Source of the DNA: Fervidobacterium sp.
GTDB lineage: Bacteria; Thermotogota; Thermotogae; Thermotogales; Fervidobacteriaceae
DNA: 39,844 nucleotides
Direction: 5' to 3'
NCBI GenBank assembly: GCA_026419195.1
Contig: JANZZV010000014.1
Span: 1-39,844 of the forward strand
Made by a program: the position numbers and the translations under genes. The notes below the pieces were generated by a model that saw only the letters and a list, made by a program, of their open reading frames with translations, had not been told where the DNA came from and made no database searches. Every line of letters starts with the position of its first letter. The stretch's first letter is position 1. Positions 1 through 7,506 of this stretch are shown here, one piece after another.

Positions 1-2
1 TC

Positions 3-113
3 ACAAAAGATGCTAAACCAAGAAAAATATACGTTGGTACACCTGCAAAAGAATTACGTGATGTTCCAAATGAACAACTAATTGAAAATCAAAGCTACTA
101 TAAAGAAAAATAA
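3..113 (+). CDS. Hexapeptide-repeat acyltransferase, C-terminal fragment
   Basis: This is the last 36 codons of a gene entering from the left edge, ending in TAA. The visible end reads 'KIYVGTPAKELRDVP' followed by a short polar tail. V/G-G-x-PAK-x-(L/V)-R is the usual exit from a left-handed beta-helix (LbetaH) acetyl- or acyltransferase domain, so the gene is probably a sugar or amino-acid O/N-acetyltransferase. The substrate cannot be told from this tail. A strong bidirectional terminator follows. Confidence 0.55.
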   Translation, partial: TKDAKPRKIYVGTPAKELRDVPNEQLIENQSYYKEK

Positions 114-213
114 TCGTTGAAATTTTTATATTATGCATTCCAAAGCAACCAATCAGTTAAATTTATATCTTTACTAACAGAGAAGTAAAACTTACAGCGG
201 TTGATTTTTCCAA

Positions 214-263
214 AAAAACCACAAAGTTTCAGGTTACTTATAGCTTGAAACTTTGTGGTTTTT
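214..263. terminator. Bidirectional intrinsic terminator
   Basis: A perfect 18-bp inverted repeat (214-231 with 246-263) encloses a 14-nt loop. The arms start with A-runs and end with T-runs, so the hairpin has a U-tract on both strands. It lies between the convergent acyltransferase (+) and hcp (-) genes and can end both transcripts. The rest of 114-300 shows no gene. Confidence 0.85.
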
Positions 264-300
264 ACAGAATATTATGATTTTACAGTCAAATTCTTTTGAA

Positions 301-1602
301 TTATATTTTTAAAATTTCTTTAATATCTTCTTCTGGTGCTTTTATCAACTTTAACTTGTATTTTTCAACAAGCACATCGAGTATATCTTTATTAACCCAT
401 GCCGGTAATACAGGTCCTATGTAAATTCCTTTTAATCCAAGAGCAAGTAATGTCCACAAAATAGCAACTGCTTTCTGCTCCATCCACGTTAATACAAGGG
501 TTAGAGGAAGTTCTGTGACTTTAATTTTAAATGTTTCGGCAAGTGCCAGAGCAATTTCAAGTGCGACAATCGTATCGTTGCATTGACCGACATCTATTAA
601 TCTCGGAATTCCTTCGATCTCACCAAGCTGCAAATCATTTATTCTGAACTTTCCGCAGGCTAATGTTATCACTATTGTGTCTTTTGGTAATTTCTGAACA
701 AACTCTCTGTAGTAGTTCCCTCGTTTTGTTGGTGTATCGCAACCACCAACAACAAAGAAATGTCTAATCTTCCCTGCTTCGACAAGCTGTTTTATCTTTT
801 CAGCTAGTGATTTAACTACCTGAGTGGAGTACCCTGTCACTAGTTTATAATCTCCCGGCTTTTCCGGTAACTTTGGAAGAGATTTTGCCTTATCGATAAC
901 TTCAGAGTAGTCGTATCCATCTATATGTTTCACACCGGGTAATTTTGCAATCGACGTTGTAAACATTCTATCTTTGTATGATCCTTTTGGTATCAGCACA
1001 CAGTTAGTTGTTCCAAGGATTGCGGCAGGATAGTTTTCAAAGAGCTCTCGTTGATCAAACCACGCCTTTCCAAGATTACCAGCCAAGTTTTTGTATTTCC
1101 TCAATCCTGGATAACCATGAGCTGGTAGCATCTCTGAATGGGTGTACACGTAAACATCTGTTCCTTCAACTTGTTTAAGCAACTCTTCAAGCGCTTTAAG
1201 GTTGTGACCAGTAACTATAATAGCATGCCCTTTCTTTGTTCCAGTATCTACCTCCACAGGAGTAGGTTCACCGTAAGTTTCTATATGAGCCTTTTTGAGA
1301 AGTTGCATAACCTTAAGATTCATCATACCAGCTTCAAGCGCTATCCTCACAAAATCTTCCGCATCGAAATTCACATTTGTAAGCGTTGAGTAAAGTCCTC
1401 TTCCAAGATACGCTGCTATTTCCTCATCGTGGTATCCAAGTTCTCTTGCATGATAGTAATATGCTGAAATACCCTTAAGGATGTACACTAAGTTATCCTG
1501 AAGCTTAGCTACTATTGGATCTTTTCCACATACACCAGTAACAGTGCACCCTTCACCATTCATTGCTTGGGAACACTGATAACAAAACATGTTAAGTGCC
1601 AT
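301..1602 (-). CDS. hcp: Hybrid cluster protein (hydroxylamine reductase), short class III type
   Basis: Hcp is a cytoplasmic Fe-S enzyme with a hybrid 4Fe-2S-2O cluster. It acts in anaerobic nitric oxide/hydroxylamine detoxification. The N-terminus holds the cubane ligands C7, C10, C19 and C25 (CX2CX8CX5C). Hybrid-cluster signatures follow: 'GTTNC', 'VVGGCD', '[11 protein letters not shown]' and 'DVGQCND'. At 433 residues it is about 100 shorter than the roughly 550-residue class I/II proteins, as in the class III forms of archaea and Thermotogales that lack one helical bundle. The ATG at 1602 has a strong GGAGG site (AAAGGAGGAATTCTT). No hcr reductase gene lies beside it, so the electron donor is not shown. 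The gene is divergent from a Crp/Fnr regulator that shares the 120-bp control region. Confidence 0.95.
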   Translation of the reverse strand: MALNMFCYQCSQAMNGEGCTVTGVCGKDPIVAKLQDNLVYILKGISAYYYHARELGYHDEEIAAYLGRGLYSTLTNVNFDAEDFVRIALEAGMMNLKVMQLLKKAHIETYGEPTPVEVDTGTKKGHAIIVTGHNLKALEELLKQVEGTDVYVYTHSEMLPAHGYPGLRKYKNLAGNLGKAWFDQRELFENYPAAILGTTNCVLIPKGSYKDRMFTTSIAKLPGVKHIDGYDYSEVIDKAKSLPKLPEKPGDYKLVTGYSTQVVKSLAEKIKQLVEAGKIRHFFVVGGCDTPTKRGNYYREFVQKLPKDTIVITLACGKFRINDLQLGEIEGIPRLIDVGQCNDTIVALEIALALAETFKIKVTELPLTLVLTWMEQKAVAILWTLLALGLKGIYIGPVLPAWVNKDILDVLVEKYKLKLIKAPEEDIKEILKI

Positions 1603-1676
1603 AAGAATTCCTCCTTTCCAAAAATTTTAAAATTCTCCTAAAGCTTATTTGTAAATCAAAACCAACTTCTGAAATA

Positions 1677-1718
1677 ATTATAAAACCAATTCACAAAATT
1701 TTCCGTAACCTATGTTAC
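1677..1718 (-). promoter_or_regulatory. hcp promoter with HcpR-type palindrome at -41.5
   Basis: The palindrome GTAACCTATGTTAC (1705-1718) is a perfect 5-4-5 inverted repeat. On the minus strand a consensus -10 TATAAT (1682 down to 1677) has no recognisable -35. With +1 placed 7 nt after the -10 (base 1670), the palindrome is centred at exactly -41.5, the class II position for a Crp/Fnr activator. The same palindrome overlaps a TACAAT -10-like sequence (1715-1720) reading towards the regulator gene, which would allow autorepression. The start point is predicted, not mapped. Confidence 0.7.
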
Positions 1719-1739
1719 AATATCCGTGAGGTGGGAAGT

Positions 1740-2432
1740 ATGAAAATGGAAGAAAGAAAAAATGTAATTGAAAAACTCAGCAAATGCGAAGTTTTTCAAA
1801 ATTTGGAAGATTCTTTCATTGATGAAATTGTAAGTAATGGACAAATCGAACATTACGAGGCCAAGGAAATAGTCAGAAGAAGAGGTGAAAAATGCGAAGA
1901 AGTACTTGTGTTGATTGACGGCGAGGTATATGGATTGTTTGTGAATGCAGAAGGGCGCGTCTTACAAATTGATCATATGATAGCACCAAAGATACTTGCT
2001 TCTGCAGTCATATTCTCAACAGATTCAAAATATCCAGTGGATGTAGAAGCAGCTAAAAGATCTACTTTCCTAAGAATTGAAAAGAACAAATTCCTAAAAT
2101 ATATGCTCAAAAGTGAAGAGCTACTTCACAATTACCTTAAATATATGAGTGATGCTTTCTTATTTATAACTGATAAGTTCTACGAGATAGCCATGAAAAA
2201 CTTGGTTCAAAAAGTTTGTACTTATCTTGTTGACCTTATTGATAAGCAAAGTTCTGATATAATTTTAATGGATATGAGTAAGGAAGAACTCTCCAGAGAA
2301 TTTGGTGTCACAAGACCCGCGTTGTCCCGTGTATTTATTGAACTTGAGAAGGCTGGAATAATAGAAATTGATGGTAGGAAAGTACGTATAAGAAACGAAA
2401 CATTCTTAAGAGATTATTCGGAATTTGGATAG
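1740..2432 (+). CDS. hcpR: Crp/Fnr-family regulator, probable HcpR
   Basis: A 230-residue transcription factor with an N-terminal cyclic-nucleotide-binding-like beta-roll (about residues 10-130) and a C-terminal winged helix. Its recognition helix region reads 'LSREFGVTRPALSRVF', near residues 182-197. No Fnr-type cysteine cluster is visible at the N-terminus. The divergent position to hcp and the GTAAC-N4-GTTAC palindrome between them fit HcpR, a regulator of hcp genes in several anaerobe groups including Thermotogales. The upstream GTG at 1731 is inside the ribosome site (GAGGTGG, 1728-1734), so ATG 1740 is the better start. It may be co-transcribed with the cysteine-rich protein gene 21 bp downstream. 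Confidence 0.8.
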   Translation: MKMEERKNVIEKLSKCEVFQNLEDSFIDEIVSNGQIEHYEAKEIVRRRGEKCEEVLVLIDGEVYGLFVNAEGRVLQIDHMIAPKILASAVIFSTDSKYPVDVEAAKRSTFLRIEKNKFLKYMLKSEELLHNYLKYMSDAFLFITDKFYEIAMKNLVQKVCTYLVDLIDKQSSDIILMDMSKEELSREFGVTRPALSRVFIELEKAGIIEIDGRKVRIRNETFLRDYSEFG

Positions 2433-2453
2433 TAAAGGGGAGGGTAAGTTCAT

Positions 2454-2912
2454 ATGGAAAGTTTAGATTTTGCAATCAAAGCGTTGAGATTACAGGGAAA
2501 CGAAAACATGAGTCAGGTAAGACACCAATTTGAACTTTTGAAAGAAAAATTGAATCCTAAAAGATACGAAAAGAGTGTACTAAAACCTATCGCGGAAAAA
2601 AAGTTTAATGAATTGGAGACCGCATTTGAAATAATTAAGAATCACTTAAGTACAACCACAAGTGAAAGATATATTTTGTTTAACATTCCAAGGAATGATC
2701 TTAACAATTTTGTTTACACAACAGGAACGGTTGATCCATGTTGTTTTGAATGTTGTTGTCGATCTTGCGAAACAAGTCCAATGTCTTGCAACTGTTCAAA
2801 TATTGGTTGCAATAGCTGCGATACAGGTCCTGGTTGCTCAAGCTTATCGTGTGACTGTAACAGCTCTTCCTGCTCTGGTTCGGGATGTTCAAATCTGAGT
2901 TGTAATTGTTAA
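2454..2912 (+). CDS. J-domain-like protein with cysteine-rich C-terminal tail
   Basis: This 152-residue protein was not recognised as a known family. Residues about 4-66 resemble a J domain (helical, ending 'KFNELETAFEIIKNHL'), but the HPD motif is replaced by 'NPK', so Hsp70 stimulation is doubtful. Residues 96-152 hold 17 cysteines in 57 residues, in CC, CCC, SC-N-C and GC-x2-C patterns separated by Ser, Gly and Asn. The tail has few charged residues. Such a tail could bind metal or Fe-S clusters, form disulfides, or be a modification substrate. It follows the HcpR-like gene by 21 bp with a good ribosome site (AGGGGAGGG) and is probably in the same transcript, which links it to nitrosative or redox stress by context only. 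Confidence 0.75.
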   Translation: MESLDFAIKALRLQGNENMSQVRHQFELLKEKLNPKRYEKSVLKPIAEKKFNELETAFEIIKNHLSTTTSERYILFNIPRNDLNNFVYTTGTVDPCCFECCCRSCETSPMSCNCSNIGCNSCDTGPGCSSLSCDCNSSSCSGSGCSNLSCNC

Positions 2913-2926
2913 GATATTTGTCGGCT

Positions 2927-4036
2927 TTACAAGTTAATTCTTCTTTGTAAGTAACTTTCGAAAAGAGGGTCTGTTATAATATATTTTCCTCTTCCAAGTT
3001 TTTCAACAATACCATGCTCACTTAACAATTTAAGTGTTCTACTCATAACCGAAGCAGTAGGAATACCGTATCTTTTCAACGTTTCTTGACTAAATGGTTC
3101 ACTTTCTCCTTTTGTCAAGAGCGCAAGTATATTCCTAACATACCTATAATCAACTTTATCTATAAGCACGTCATAAGCATAAGACTCTCTATCACACAAT
3201 ATCTCATAAGCTTCAGTTACAATTTCCTTTGTTACGACACTATCTGTCTTATTCCAAGTCTCGTAGCATAATAACTGGAAAAAGTACGGATGCCCGCGAG
3301 TTAAGTTGAATATAAATTCAGCAGGTTCGTTCGGTAAACTCTTGTAAGATTCTTTGAATTTCTTTTGTGCGTATTGAATACAATCTTCTTTCGGCAAATA
3401 TGTATCCACATCCATCCTCAGACATGAATGATACATTGCCCCGGATTTTTGAAAAAATAGACTTTCTAACATGTGCTTCTTAGAACCAGCAAAAAAGAAT
3501 GATACATTATCTTCTATTTGAAAGTAGCTTCTTAAACTTTCTGGTAAATTTTTGTATATCCTTTCGTGTTCCTGAAATTCATCAAAGATGACTATAACTC
3601 TTCTTTTAAGGGTCTTAGACAGGCTTGAAAGTAACTTGTAACACTCATCTAATAAAATTTCTTCGTCTACATTAGAAGAAAAACTGAAGCTTACATGCTG
3701 AAAATTTATTGAAAATGAGATGTACCTTCCTAAATTTTTCAGATATTTGGTAACAAAACTAACAGGGTCTTTTTCTTTTAAAATTTGAAAAGACTGATTG
3801 ATGAGCTGCGTGGATAAACCTTTTAACGAAATGACTCCAAAAAGATCAACGTACAAAACTACAAAAGAGGTACTTTCTTTAAATTTGTGCAAAAGCCATG
3901 TTTTTCCAAAACGTCTTGGAGCTAAAATAACTAAATTATTACCACTTTCTGCAACGTTTACCATATAATCTATCTCACGTTGTCTATCTATGAAATGTTC
4001 TTGGCTGTATCCTTTACCCACTTTGAATGGATTCAT
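2927..4036 (-). CDS. AAA-type ATPase (archaeal-type ATP-binding protein)
   Basis: A 369-residue P-loop ATPase of the broad archaeal-type ATPase group (COG1672-like), of unknown cellular role. Walker A is 'APRRFGKTWLL' near residue 40 and Walker B is 'VIVIFDEF'. The C-terminus looks like a winged-helix domain ('IPTASVMSRTLKLLSEHGIVEKLG'), suggesting a DNA- or target-binding end. The longest frame begins at 4114, upstream of the predicted transcription start near 4066, so ATG 4036 with GGAGAG is preferred. It stands alone and is convergent with the cysteine-rich gene, only 14 bp away and with no obvious terminator between them. A second ATPase with a similar P-loop, broken, is at 39245. Confidence 0.8.
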   Translation of the reverse strand: MNPFKVGKGYSQEHFIDRQREIDYMVNVAESGNNLVILAPRRFGKTWLLHKFKESTSFVVLYVDLFGVISLKGLSTQLINQSFQILKEKDPVSFVTKYLKNLGRYISFSINFQHVSFSFSSNVDEEILLDECYKLLSSLSKTLKRRVIVIFDEFQEHERIYKNLPESLRSYFQIEDNVSFFFAGSKKHMLESLFFQKSGAMYHSCLRMDVDTYLPKEDCIQYAQKKFKESYKSLPNEPAEFIFNLTRGHPYFFQLLCYETWNKTDSVVTKEIVTEAYEILCDRESYAYDVLIDKVDYRYVRNILALLTKGESEPFSQETLKRYGIPTASVMSRTLKLLSEHGIVEKLGRGKYIITDPLFESYLQRRINL

Positions 4037-4072
4037 AAGATCTCTCCACAACTTTTTAATGTACACTTTTAC

Positions 4073-4102
4073 ATTATACCATGCAATTTTAAGATTAGGC
4101 AA
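4073..4102 (-). promoter_or_regulatory. Promoter of the AAA ATPase gene
   Basis: On the minus strand the -35 is TTGCCT (4102-4097), the spacer 18 bp and the -10 TATAAT (4078-4073). The start point would be near 4066, about 30 nt upstream of ATG 4036. Confidence 0.6.
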
Positions 4103-4197
4103 AGTAATAAACAACCAAATATCTTTGAAAAAAATAGATTGGCAAACTTTGCTTTAAAAATTTCCACAATCTTGGTATACTATGTCATCTTGAACTA

Positions 4198-4227
4198 TTG
4201 ATAAGAAACTAAACAGTATGTTAAAAT
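4198..4227 (+). promoter_or_regulatory. Promoter of cobalamin riboswitch 1 / cobTUS operon
   Basis: TTGATA (4198-4203), 18-bp spacer, TAAAAT (4222-4227). The start near 4234 is about 10 nt before the predicted aptamer. Confidence 0.5.
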
Positions 4228-4244
4228 AAGTTGGTTAATATCAT

Positions 4245-4399
4245 AGGTGAAACTATCCAGAGTGCCGGGAACACCGGTGAAAATCCGGGACTGCCCAGCA
4301 ACCGTGAATGGGGACGAAACCCACATAATGCCACTGGCGACAGCTGGGAAGGCGTGGGGAGTAGAACGATCCATAAGTCGGGAGACCGACTCTGGATAG
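4245..4399 (+). ncRNA. Cobalamin riboswitch 1 (aptamer)
   Basis: Conserved cobalamin-element blocks appear in order: GGGAA (4267-4271), CCGGTGAAAATCCGGG, 'CTGCCCAGCAACCGTGA', 'GCCACTGGCGACAGCTGGGAAGGCG' (split here by known variation) and the B12 box AAGTCGGGAGACCGAC. An 11-bp closing helix pairs 4253-4263 with 4389-4399. It precedes cobT and is followed by an intrinsic terminator, so it should repress the operon when adenosyl- or other cobamides bind. Two further copies lie at 12252 and 31663. Open reading frames running across it are artefacts. Confidence 0.95.
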
Positions 4400-4404
4400 A
4401 TTAT

Positions 4405-4439
4405 TTTCCCGAAAGCTCGGGCTTTCCGGGAAATTTTTT
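4405..4439 (+). terminator. Riboswitch 1 expression-platform terminator
   Basis: TTTCCCGAAAGC pairs with GCTTTCCGGGAAA with one bulge, followed by six T residues (4434-4439). It lies 30 nt upstream of cobT, so it controls transcription into the operon. The TTTCCC arm is complementary to GGGAA of the aptamer (4267-4271), a possible antiterminator contact. Confidence 0.85.
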
Positions 4440-4470
4440 CGTTAAATTTATTACTGGGAGGTAAGAACGT

Positions 4471-5511
4471 ATGTTCCATGGGGATAAGTGGGAAGAACTT
4501 TCAAGGTCCATTATTCATCGATTAAACAACCTTACGAAACCTATTGGAAGTTTAGGGTACTTAGAAGATATCGCATTGAAGATGGGGCTTATACAAGGCA
4601 AGATTATACCAGATCTTCCTGAAGACAAAAGGGTGTACGTATTTACAGCAGACCATGGCGTAGTGGAGAATGGAGTCTCTGCATATCCGAAAGAAGTGAC
4701 TTACCAAATGGTGTTGAACTTCTTAAGCGGTGGAGCGGCAATAAATGTCTTCTCAAGACATGTTGACGCGAGTGTGTACGTTGTTGACGCCGGTGTTGAT
4801 GGTGACTTTGATTTTGATTCTCCTAAATTGATCAATGCAAAGGTAGGATATGGAACCAGGGATTTTACGAAAGGACCCGCAATGAGTCGTGAAGATGCCA
4901 AACTGTGCATTGAATATGGACGAAAAATAGCAAAAGATGCTATAAACGATGGTGCTGATTTACTGGTTGTTGGTGATATGGGAATAGGAAATACAACAAC
5001 AGCTACGGCAATAGCCTGTGCATTTGGATTCGAAATAGATGAGATTCTTGATATAGGTACACCGTTAGATAACGACGGATTGAAAAGAAAAAAAGAGACA
5101 GTCTTAAAAGCTTTGGAAGTTAACAAGCCTGATCCATCTGATCCAATAGATGTATTGAGTAAAGTTGGTGGATTTTGTATTGGTCAAATGGCCGGATTTA
5201 TCCTTGAAAGTGCTGAAAATGGTGTGCCAGTTGTCGTAGATGGCTTTCCAACATCTGCTGGTTTATTACTTGCATGGGAAATAAATCCATCAGTTGTTGA
5301 TTACGTATTTGCAGGACATAAATCCAAAGTAAAAGGGCACAAAGTTATACTTGATACTCTTGGCTTGAGACCTATTCTCGATCTTGATATGCGATTAGGA
5401 GAGGGAACAGGCGCAGTACTTTCAATTTTTATAATAGAAGCAGCAATCAAAATGATTCGTGAGATGGCGACATTCGATTCTGCTGGTGTTTCGAAGGGGA
5501 CAGATCAATGA
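4471..5511 (+). CDS. cobT: Nicotinate-nucleotide--dimethylbenzimidazole phosphoribosyltransferase
   Basis: CobT activates the lower-ligand base as its alpha-ribotide from nicotinate mononucleotide, in the nucleotide-loop assembly branch of cobalamin synthesis. The 346-residue length is standard. Visible family features are 'LNNLTKPIGSLGYLEDIA' near the N-terminus, 'VFTADHGV', 'GDMGIGNTTTATAI' and the C-terminal 'RLGEGTGA', which carries the catalytic glutamate of the family. ATG 4471 follows a GGGAGGT site. It is the first gene of the riboswitch-1 operon and overlaps cobU by 4 bp (ATGA). No bluB or bza gene for making the base is seen in the window. Confidence 0.97.
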   Translation: MFHGDKWEELSRSIIHRLNNLTKPIGSLGYLEDIALKMGLIQGKIIPDLPEDKRVYVFTADHGVVENGVSAYPKEVTYQMVLNFLSGGAAINVFSRHVDASVYVVDAGVDGDFDFDSPKLINAKVGYGTRDFTKGPAMSREDAKLCIEYGRKIAKDAINDGADLLVVGDMGIGNTTTATAIACAFGFEIDEILDIGTPLDNDGLKRKKETVLKALEVNKPDPSDPIDVLSKVGGFCIGQMAGFILESAENGVPVVVDGFPTSAGLLLAWEINPSVVDYVFAGHKSKVKGHKVILDTLGLRPILDLDMRLGEGTGAVLSIFIIEAAIKMIREMATFDSAGVSKGTDQ

Positions 5512-6005
5512 TAATGATCACTGGTGGTGTGAAATCAGGAAAAAGTTCTTTTGCACTTGACTTAGCCAGAAAATATGAAAAAAAGGCATTCTTAGCAACT
5601 GGTGTACCGTTTGACGAAGAGATGAAAACAAGAATAGAACGGCACAAAAAGGAAAGAGGAAACGATTTTGACACTTTCGAAGAACCTCTAGAAGTGCCAA
5701 AATTACTATCAGATATTTCATATAGATACGATGTTATCGTCTTTGACTGTCTCACAACTTATCTTGGAAACCTTTATCATTACAATGTAGATGTGGAGAA
5801 TTATTTAGAGAAACTTCTTCGAGTATTTTCGCATTTAAAAACACAAGTGATCGTGATTACTAACGAAGTCGGATGGGGAATTATACCAGAGAATAAATTG
5901 GCAAGAGACTACGCAGAAATTCTTGGGAAAGCTAATACACAAATAGCAAAAATCTCGCAGGAAGTTTACTTAATGGTTAGTGGTATCGGAGTGCGTATAA
6001 AATGA
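5508..6005 (+). CDS. cobU: Adenosylcobinamide kinase / adenosylcobinamide-phosphate guanylyltransferase
   Basis: CobU phosphorylates adenosylcobinamide and transfers GMP to give adenosylcobinamide-GDP. The P-loop 'GGVKSGKSS' is at residues 6-14. His46 in 'RIERHKKER' falls at the same number as the guanylylated His46 of the Salmonella enzyme. 'VIVFDCLTTYLGN' and 'VITNEVGWGIIPEN' are further family motifs. At 165 residues it is slightly shorter than the usual 180. It is translationally coupled to cobT and to the next gene by 4-bp overlaps. Confidence 0.96.
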   Translation: MIMITGGVKSGKSSFALDLARKYEKKAFLATGVPFDEEMKTRIERHKKERGNDFDTFEEPLEVPKLLSDISYRYDVIVFDCLTTYLGNLYHYNVDVENYLEKLLRVFSHLKTQVIVITNEVGWGIIPENKLARDYAEILGKANTQIAKISQEVYLMVSGIGVRIK

Positions 6006-6658
6006 GGAATGAATTAAAAAGACAGTTGATTGGCACCACTTCATGGCTTGTTCCAGGCACTTACTATGAAAATGCCAGGCTTGTTGCTCAATTCGTTGAT
6101 TTTGTAGAATTGCTCGTTTACACATGGGATGATGAGACTAAAGATTTAATATCTTCAGAAGTTGAGAAACTTTTTTCTTTAACTCAATCGTATGGATTAA
6201 GTTACACTGTACACCTTCCGGTTGATAATTTTGGAAACGTACTAAGGGCTATTTACTTTTTTGAAAATATCAGAGATAAGTTAAATATAATAAACTACAT
6301 CCTTCATCCATTTGAAGTCGACGATTTTGAATTGTTATTAACACGATTTACAAACATATCAGTTGAAAACCTCAAAGAAAAAGTTTATTACTCAGACAGA
6401 ATGGTTTTTGATATAGGACATCACCTACTTGGAAATCGCGTCGATTTTTCAAAAATCAAAGATATTAAAGAAATACACTTGATGGGAATAAAAAATGGAA
6501 AAGATCATTTAACCACTAATGAAGAGACATTCAACTTAATCTATCAGTTGTTATCTCAAAAACTTTTTGATATTGAATTAATATGTTTTGAAGTATTTTC
6601 ACTGAAAGACTTTATCGATTCACTCATAAGTTGGACAAGGTGGAAAAATAGTGTATAG
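6002..6658 (+). CDS. cbiR: TIM-barrel cobamide-remodelling phosphodiesterase-like protein (CbiR-like)
   Basis: A 218-residue protein of the AP-endonuclease-2/xylose-isomerase-like TIM-barrel superfamily. Possible metal ligands are 'ILHPFEV', 'ISVEN', 'FDIGHH', 'EIHLMG' and 'CFEVF'. The N-terminal 'GTTSWLVPGTYYENARLV...VELLVY' resembles CbiR, which opens the nucleotide loop of incoming cobamides to give cobinamide for remodelling (described in Akkermansia muciniphila). Its place between cobU and cobS, the two enzymes that would rebuild the loop, supports this. It overlaps cobU by 4 bp, and cobS begins 3 bp after its stop. The identification is by motif memory and context, not alignment. Confidence 0.72.
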   Translation: MRNELKRQLIGTTSWLVPGTYYENARLVAQFVDFVELLVYTWDDETKDLISSEVEKLFSLTQSYGLSYTVHLPVDNFGNVLRAIYFFENIRDKLNIINYILHPFEVDDFELLLTRFTNISVENLKEKVYYSDRMVFDIGHHLLGNRVDFSKIKDIKEIHLMGIKNGKDHLTTNEETFNLIYQLLSQKLFDIELICFEVFSLKDFIDSLISWTRWKNSV

Positions 6659-6661
6659 GCG

Positions 6662-7405
6662 GTGATCTTACTGAAAAAGACTTTTGAAGAAATAATTCTT
6701 ACCTTATCATTTTTGACAAGAATTCCTATAAAATTCACCAGCTCAAACGATTGGAAAGTCAGAATTAAAAACATTCCAATTTATTTTCCGTTAATCGGAT
6801 ACTTACCGGGACTAATCTATTATACTGGTGCAATGTTGTATAGAAAACACATGCATTTTGGATTGTTAATACAGATGTTGACAATATCTTTTGGTTTTTA
6901 CATGTTTGATTTATTTCATTTTGATGGCTTACTTGATATGTTCGATGGTTTATTGAATCAATCAAATAAAGAAAAAAGATTAGAAATAATGAGTAAAGGG
7001 AACGTTGGACCATTTGCTGTATTTTATGGTACATTGTATGTTTTGACTTTTTGGGAGCTATTCAAACAAGTTGATCCTGCATCTTTTATATTTGGCAGTG
7101 TATTTGGTAGATACACAATGGACGTTGTAATGTTTTTTTCAAAGCCAGCAAAGCAAACAGGACTTGGTGCACTACTCTATCCGTTTAAAAAAATCACGGT
7201 CTTAGTGTCACTATTTTTCACGTTACCACTTTTTTTAACAAACGTTGAGTTATATATGATCTCATTGATAACGGCATTTATAGTAGGCATTACAATATCT
7301 ATTACTTCTGTATCATTGGTTGGAGGAATTACGGGTGATATTCTTGGAGGAAGTTGTCTCATTGGGAAAATGATGATCTTAGTTTTGAGTTACATATCTA
7401 AGTAA
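6662..7405 (+). CDS. cobS: Cobalamin synthase (adenosylcobinamide-GDP ribazoletransferase)
   Basis: CobS is the membrane enzyme that joins adenosylcobinamide-GDP to alpha-ribazole (phosphate), closing the nucleotide loop. The motif 'FHFDGLLDMFDGLL' near residues 84-97 is the acidic active-site signature; several hydrophobic helices follow, including the Gly-rich 'VGGITGDILGGS' end. Its 247 residues are normal. The start is uncertain: GTG 6662 lies inside GGCGGTGATC, which itself resembles a ribosome site, so initiation at CTG 6671 is possible. It is the last gene of operon 1. No cobC phosphatase follows. Confidence 0.94.
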   Translation: MILLKKTFEEIILTLSFLTRIPIKFTSSNDWKVRIKNIPIYFPLIGYLPGLIYYTGAMLYRKHMHFGLLIQMLTISFGFYMFDLFHFDGLLDMFDGLLNQSNKEKRLEIMSKGNVGPFAVFYGTLYVLTFWELFKQVDPASFIFGSVFGRYTMDVVMFFSKPAKQTGLGALLYPFKKITVLVSLFFTLPLFLTNVELYMISLITAFIVGITISITSVSLVGGITGDILGGSCLIGKMMILVLSYISK

Positions 7406-7426
7406 AAAATCCCCCTAAAGGGGGGG
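7404..7426 (-). terminator. Terminator of the heme-type operon
   Basis: A GC-rich hairpin (CCCCC at 7411-7415, G-run at 7420-7426) is followed, on the minus strand, by TTTTTT (7409-7404). It therefore ends the minus-strand operon rather than cobS; on the plus strand no T-run follows it. Confidence 0.75.
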
Positions 7427-7506
7427 AGAATAAGGAGGTGGTGTGGCTGACAAGTTAAACTAATACTTTTCAAAATTTTTAGATGGGAGAGGCGCATTTT
7501 TAATTC

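Noticed and set aside
4195-4479. Open frames on both strands across 4195-4479, 12254-12481 and 31601-31930
   Set aside because: They lie within cobalamin riboswitch aptamers and terminators; their similar peptides reflect conserved RNA, not proteins.
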